Below, in pieces: positions 43,840 through 46,964 of a stretch of DNA of 46,964 bases. The stretch lies in NCBI GenBank assembly GCA_019117185.1, contig DXAF01000063.1:1-46964 (forward strand), written 5' to 3'. This DNA comes from Candidatus Limosilactobacillus intestinipullorum. GTDB lineage: Bacteria; Bacillota; Bacilli; Lactobacillales; Lactobacillaceae. Under the pieces are notes generated by a model, which made no database searches, had not been told where the DNA came from, and saw only the letters and a list, made by a program, of their open reading frames with translations. Every line of letters begins with the position of its first letter. Positions within the stretch are counted from its first letter, which is position 1. The position numbers were made by a program, and so were the translations under genes.

Positions 43840-44400
43840 CTATTCATCAAAGGAAACGTTGGGAACATCCTTGGCACTCTCTGGAACCTGTAGGTAGTCC
43901 ATCGCGGTAATGTGATGAATCTTAGCCACCAGGTTACTGGGGAAACTTTGAATTTTAGCATCTAAGGCAGCAACCGTGCTGTTATAGAGTTGACGGGAGT
44001 ACGCGATTTTATTTTCCGTATTGCTCAATTCTTCCATCAACTGCTGATATTCGGTACTGGCCTTTAAGTCCGGATAGTTTTCTGACACTGCAAAGAGCGT
44101 TCGTAGCGTCCCCGATAATTCATTAGAAACTTCCATTTTCTTGGCGTGGTCATCATCCGGCACGTTATTCAACGCGGTCCGTAATTCGGTAACCTTCGCC
44201 AACGTTGATGCCTCATACTTACTGTAACCCTTCACCGTTGACACCAGGTTCGGAATCAGGTCATTACGGCGCTGGAGTTGCACATCGATTTGACTCCACG
44301 ATTCTTGAGCATGGACCCGCAACTGTACCAGGCCGTTATACATGGCAATATAAATTCCAATAATGATTACCACTACTAGAATGATAATAATAAGTGCCAT
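43840..44400 (-). CDS. lemA: LemA family protein
   Basis: 186 residues: an N-terminal hydrophobic segment (about 2-22) followed by a long alpha-helical domain with the family pattern YNGLVQLRVHAQESWSQIDVQL and RRNDLIPNLVSTV. Function not settled. AAAGGAGG precedes the ATG. Confidence 0.92.
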   Translation of the reverse strand: MALIIIILVVVIIIGIYIAMYNGLVQLRVHAQESWSQIDVQLQRRNDLIPNLVSTVKGYSKYEASTLAKVTELRTALNNVPDDDHAKKMEVSNELSGTLRTLFAVSENYPDLKASTEYQQLMEELSNTENKIAYSRQLYNSTVAALDAKIQSFPSNLVAKIHHITAMDYLQVPESAKDVPNVSFDE

Positions 44401-44422
44401 CTTGCACTCCTCCTTTATTTTA

Positions 44423-44450
44423 GGTATATTTTATCAAAAATTACGGACAA
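44423..44450 (-). promoter_or_regulatory. Candidate lemA-htpX promoter
   Basis: Minus strand TTGTCC (44445-44450) and TATACC (44423-44428) with a 16-bp spacer. A CCGGAA/TTCCGG inverted repeat lies directly upstream. Modest match. Confidence 0.4.
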
Positions 44451-44535
44451 CCGGAATCTTTCCGGCCGCGTCCTTAGCAAATCTTTATTAGTTCATGTAT
44501 GATAAAGGGAGAGCTTTATATCTGGGGTGTTAAAA

Positions 44536-45000
44536 ATGAATGTTTTATTCGTGTGCTTAGGAAACATCTGCCGGTCACCGATGGCGGAAAGTATGTTCAA
44601 ACAACTAGTTGATGCGGCCGGCCTAAGTGAGCAAATCACCGTTGATTCAGCCGGGACCAGTGATGAAGAAGAGGGGAATGGACCCCACCCTGGTGCACTG
44701 GCAACGATGCACCGTCACCACTTGCCAACGGCTGGATTGATATCTCGGCCAATTACCCAACACGACTTCGTGTGGGCTGATTACATTATCTGCATGGATA
44801 ACATGAACTTGTACAATTTACAGCAACGCGCACCGGCAGCAAACCGGGGCAAGATCCACCTTGCCAACGAACTCGTATCCGGACACGAAACTGAAGAAAT
44901 CCCAGATCCCTGGTACACCCACCGCTTTGAGGATACCTACCAAAGCCTCGCCCGAGCACTACCACTGTGGTTGAACCAGATGAAAGGGCAACTAAATTAA
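44536..45000 (+). CDS. Low-molecular-weight protein tyrosine phosphatase
   Basis: 154 residues. The P-loop CLGNICRSP near the N-terminus contains the nucleophile Cys and Arg; the DPW general-acid loop lies in the second half. The residue before the Cys-Arg end of the loop is Ile, as in tyrosine phosphatases, whereas the arginine phosphatase YwlE has Thr, so I favour phosphotyrosine. ATG at 44536 has GGGGTG 6 nt upstream. Confidence 0.88.
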   Translation: MNVLFVCLGNICRSPMAESMFKQLVDAAGLSEQITVDSAGTSDEEEGNGPHPGALATMHRHHLPTAGLISRPITQHDFVWADYIICMDNMNLYNLQQRAPAANRGKIHLANELVSGHETEEIPDPWYTHRFEDTYQSLARALPLWLNQMKGQLN

Positions 45001-45015
45001 TCCTTGGCTACCACA

Positions 45016-45052
45016 AAACCCGACAGCGTATCACAGCGTTGTCGGGTTTATT
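45016..45052 (+). terminator. Terminator after the phosphatase gene
   Basis: AAACCCGACA (45016-45025) pairs perfectly with TGTCGGGTTT (45040-45049), followed by ATTT. Plus-strand tail is T-rich; the opposite side is A-rich, so it may work both ways. Confidence 0.85.
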
Positions 45053-45113
45053 TATGGGACACATACGAGGAATAAATCAGTACCTGTCCCTTATTAATTA
45101 TCAAGAACTAGTC

Positions 45114-45405
45114 CTAATCGTCTGGGTCGTATTTACCTGCCTTTTCCAAAATCTCTTTGGCTTTTTCAAGGTAGTGGTGTTCAGCCCGGAAGGCCTTAAT
45201 CTTGTCACCTTCAGTATTCGTAAGTTGGCTCAGCTTATCGTCAAGCCCTTTAAAGGCCTTTTCAAGGTCCTTAATTACGCCCATCTCATCTTCCATGTAG
45301 ATGTAATGGTTTTCTGCTGGATCCTTGTGGCCTTCGCCAGCCCGTTGTTCCAGTTTATCAGCATCCTTATCTACTTTACGAGCATGCTTTAATTAATTGT
45401 TTCAT
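45114..45405 (-). pseudogene. Frameshifted small helical protein
   Basis: The frame ending at 45114 stays open upstream to about 45389 and encodes a charged helical protein (ARKVDKDADKLEQRAGEGHK..., then EDEMGVIKDLEKAFKGL..., ending AGKYDPDD) but has no usable start. An ATG at 45405 (MKQLIKA) is in the neighbouring frame and would join it with a single-base shift near 45385. No good ribosome binding site lies before the ATG or before the in-frame ATG at 45296. Likely a decayed gene of about 95 codons; a sequencing error is possible. Function unknown. Confidence 0.55.
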
Positions 45406-45406
45406 G

Positions 45407-45532
45407 TTAGGCAGTGCGATGTTTCTTATTATCAACACTGTCCTCAATCTTAGTTAAGTGTCCTTCAGCGTCCGCAATTTTCTTTACGATTCGATCTAAC
45501 GCCTTCAGTTGACATTTTGCATAATCAGCCAT
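45407..45532 (-). CDS. Small hypothetical protein, 41 residues
   Basis: ATG at 45532 is preceded by a strong AAGGAGG, and the frame encodes MADYAKCQLKALDRIVKKI... ending KKHRTA. One Cys, strongly helical, charged. It stops just before the ATG of the frameshifted gene (TAACATG), suggesting a two-gene unit of helical proteins. Not recognised. Confidence 0.6.
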   Translation of the reverse strand: MADYAKCQLKALDRIVKKIADAEGHLTKIEDSVDNKKHRTA

Positions 45533-45838
45533 AATAATTACCTCCTTAAAAGTAAAACTATTATGCATGCTCCATTATTATGGGGCTGTGATATAATCTC
45601 TACAGCCTAGCTAAAGCACGAACAGTTCAGTACACAAATGGCCTCCAGTGCCCGGCAAAGTCGAACATTGGAGGCCTATTTGTGCTTGCGGGGGTTCCCT
45701 ACAGGCTTGCTTCGCTTCGAAAGACGAACTAGCAAGCTAGTTCTGTCTCCCATTTAGGTTCACCAGTAGAAACTGCATTAGTTCCTAACTGATCAATAAT
45801 GGTCCTAACCATAATAGTTTTGCTCTCCTATTAGATAA
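45533..45838. repeat. Repeat-rich intergenic region
   Basis: 306 bp without a gene. It holds a long inverted repeat (45633-45650 with 45666-45684, about 17 pairs with one bulge, CACAAATGGCCTCC core) and a second one (GAACTAGC AA GCTAGTTC, 45726-45743, extended by AGAC/GTCT). Neither has a T run. They could be RNA hairpins or remnants of a small mobile repeat. Confidence 0.55.
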
Positions 45839-46552
45839 TTATGAATTACGTCCCGTAGTGTACTTACTGCTAAAGTTCTTTTGAACATTTCGTGGCGCCT
45901 GTTTAAATGGTTCTGACTTTACTAAGTGCCCCCTCAGCAATAACCGGCGCTGGCCGTTAGCATTACAAGTAATCAGAGTAATAATTGGCTGTGCAGTGTC
46001 ATTAACCACCTCAACCTGGGTCGGTTCGATAAACTTGCGTTCATAGAGCTTATATTCATATACCCGCTTAAGATCAGTGATGTAAACCTTTTGACCCACC
46101 TTGGCGTGGTAATAAAGCGGGGAAAACAAGATCTTGCTACCGTTGGCCATGTTATGGCCGGCTAACGCATAGTTCCCCTTCCCCATCTGCATATCTTCGC
46201 GCATGGTTCCGGCAGCCAAGGCTAACGTTGTGTTGTCAACCCCCTTGGCAATCGGCAGGGTCATGTTACTATCCGGTGCCGTAATCTCACCAATAATATT
46301 AATCGGCTGCTTCTTAGCCCGAACCTGCGCTACAGTTTGGAGGTCTAAATCCTTAACATCACTAAAATTATAGTTCGCCTTTTTCCCTGCATCCCTTTTA
46401 ATCGTCTGCTGGGTAATGGTTGGTCGATAAGACCCCACTAAGTGTTCCTTAATCTGCTGGTTAAAGATCAAGCAGGCCGCAATTACCATTAACACAACCA
46501 CTAGTGTCCAGCGGAGCCAGTTTGGCATCCCCCGTTTTTTCTTCTTATCCAA
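45839..46552 (-). CDS. srtA: Class A sortase
   Basis: Transpeptidase that anchors LPxTG surface proteins to the wall. Lys-rich N-terminus, transmembrane anchor (about 15-32), His in AGHNM, the catalytic Cys at about 196 in TLITC, and Arg in the following QRRLLLRG. 237 residues from a TTG at 46552, which has AAGGGGG at correct spacing; the first inner ATG (46528) has no spacing from its only G-run. The longest frame overlaps the rpmE2 terminator and cannot be right. Confidence 0.9.
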   Translation of the reverse strand: MDKKKKRGMPNWLRWTLVVVLMVIAACLIFNQQIKEHLVGSYRPTITQQTIKRDAGKKANYNFSDVKDLDLQTVAQVRAKKQPINIIGEITAPDSNMTLPIAKGVDNTTLALAAGTMREDMQMGKGNYALAGHNMANGSKILFSPLYYHAKVGQKVYITDLKRVYEYKLYERKFIEPTQVEVVNDTAQPIITLITCNANGQRRLLLRGHLVKSEPFKQAPRNVQKNFSSKYTTGRNS

Positions 46553-46612
46553 GGCCTTTGCCCCCTTAGTTATTTGAACTTGCTCTAGTCTATCACAAAC
46601 TAATGGTAGTAG

Positions 46613-46652
46613 GAACAAAAACGGGTACGACAACCGCCGTACCCGTTTTTTT
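46613..46652. terminator. rpmE2 terminator
   Basis: AAAAACGGGTACG pairs with CGTACCCGTTTTT around an 8-nt loop, with T-rich tails on both strands. It ends rpmE2 on the minus strand ahead of the sortase gene. Confidence 0.9.
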
Positions 46653-46667
46653 GAATATAAGCCAGTC

Positions 46668-46913
46668 TTACTTGAGACCGTACTTCTTGTTGAACTTGTC
46701 CACCGCACCATCGGCTTGGGTAAACTTTTGCTTACCAGTGTAGAATGGGTGTGAATCAGAAGTAACTTCAACCCGGATCAATGGGTATTCATTACCATCT
46801 TCCCACTTGATGGTTTCCTTTGAAGTGGCAGTTGAACCAGAGATAAACTTGTAACCAGTAGATGAATCTTCGAATACTACTGGGTGGTAATCTGGATGAA
46901 TTCCTTGTTTCAT
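46668..46913 (-). CDS. rpmE2: Ribosomal protein L31 type B
   Basis: 81 residues ([20 protein letters not shown] start), the zinc-free form: the four Cys of type A L31 are missing. Such forms can replace the zinc protein when zinc is scarce. ATG at 46913 is preceded by AAGGAG; the eight-codon upstream extension is not supported. Confidence 0.95.
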   Translation of the reverse strand: MKQGIHPDYHPVVFEDSSTGYKFISGSTATSKETIKWEDGNEYPLIRVEVTSDSHPFYTGKQKFTQADGAVDKFNKKYGLK

Positions 46914-46964
46914 AACTTTATACGCTCCTTTTGCCATGAATCATTGCCTGAAACATAGATAATC

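Noticed and set aside
45839-46771. 310-residue sortase with the longest open frame
   Set aside because: The extra N-terminus crosses the rpmE2 terminator and overlaps rpmE2; the TTG at 46552 has a proper ribosome binding site.
1-46964. CRISPR arrays, insertion sequences or prophage genes
   Set aside because: No regularly spaced repeats, transposase, integrase or phage structural genes were seen on either strand.

Overview
The window looks like the chromosome of a low-to-mid GC Lactobacillaceae bacterium. The gene order pth-mfd-rqcP-divIC-yabR-tilS-hpt-ftsH-hslO-dusB-lysS, the alr-mazF pair, a complete dltXABCD operon, cshA-murF and a class A sortase all fit lactobacilli. A Limosilactobacillus-like species is my best guess from protein style, but I have no database match to fix it. 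No rRNA, insertion sequence, integrase, phage gene or CRISPR array is visible.

Layout. Positions 1-376 are a gene-poor edge with a terminator and small repeats. From 377 to 13667 runs a conserved minus-strand housekeeping block (tRNA charging and modification, redox chaperone, FtsH, purine salvage, cell division, ribosome rescue, transcription-coupled repair). A plus-strand CBS protein (13882-14520) converges on mazF and alr. The plus-strand dlt operon (16312-20775) lies between alr and cshA and encodes D-alanylation of teichoic acids; alr supplies the D-alanine. cshA and murF follow on the minus strand, separated by a strongly structured RNA segment.

The remarkable part is 24127-42706, all on the minus strand between murF and htpX-lemA: a self-contained D-proline reductase and selenocysteine island. 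Read in transcription order it is prdC, a POT peptide transporter, selC (tRNA-Sec with anticodon UCA, its own promoter and terminator), a proline iminopeptidase, prdA, a small prd-associated gene, prdB, prdD, prdE, prdF, a TauE/SafE permease, selD, yedF, a DUF3343 gene, selB, a cysteine-desulfurase-like gene, selA and a second TauE/SafE permease. prdB is split by an in-frame UGA at codon 151 in a Gly-UGA-Gly-Thr-Cys context, with a bSECIS-like hairpin 22 nt downstream, so it is read as one 241-residue selenoprotein. The proposed flow is: peptides are imported, proline is released by the iminopeptidase, L-proline is racemised by PrdF, and D-proline is reduced by PrdA/PrdB to 5-aminovalerate with electrons through PrdC. 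For a fermentative lactobacillus this would be an external electron sink that reoxidises NADH. I see only one selenoprotein gene here, so the whole Sec machinery may be kept for PrdB. prdA and prdC carry similar cre-like promoter sites and a shared 13-nt motif, suggesting common control.

From 42933 to the right edge come htpX-lemA, a low-molecular-weight phosphatase, a small gene next to a frameshifted gene, a repeat-rich intergenic stretch, a class A sortase and rpmE2. Start codons below were moved to the Shine-Dalgarno-supported site where the longest open frame overran it.
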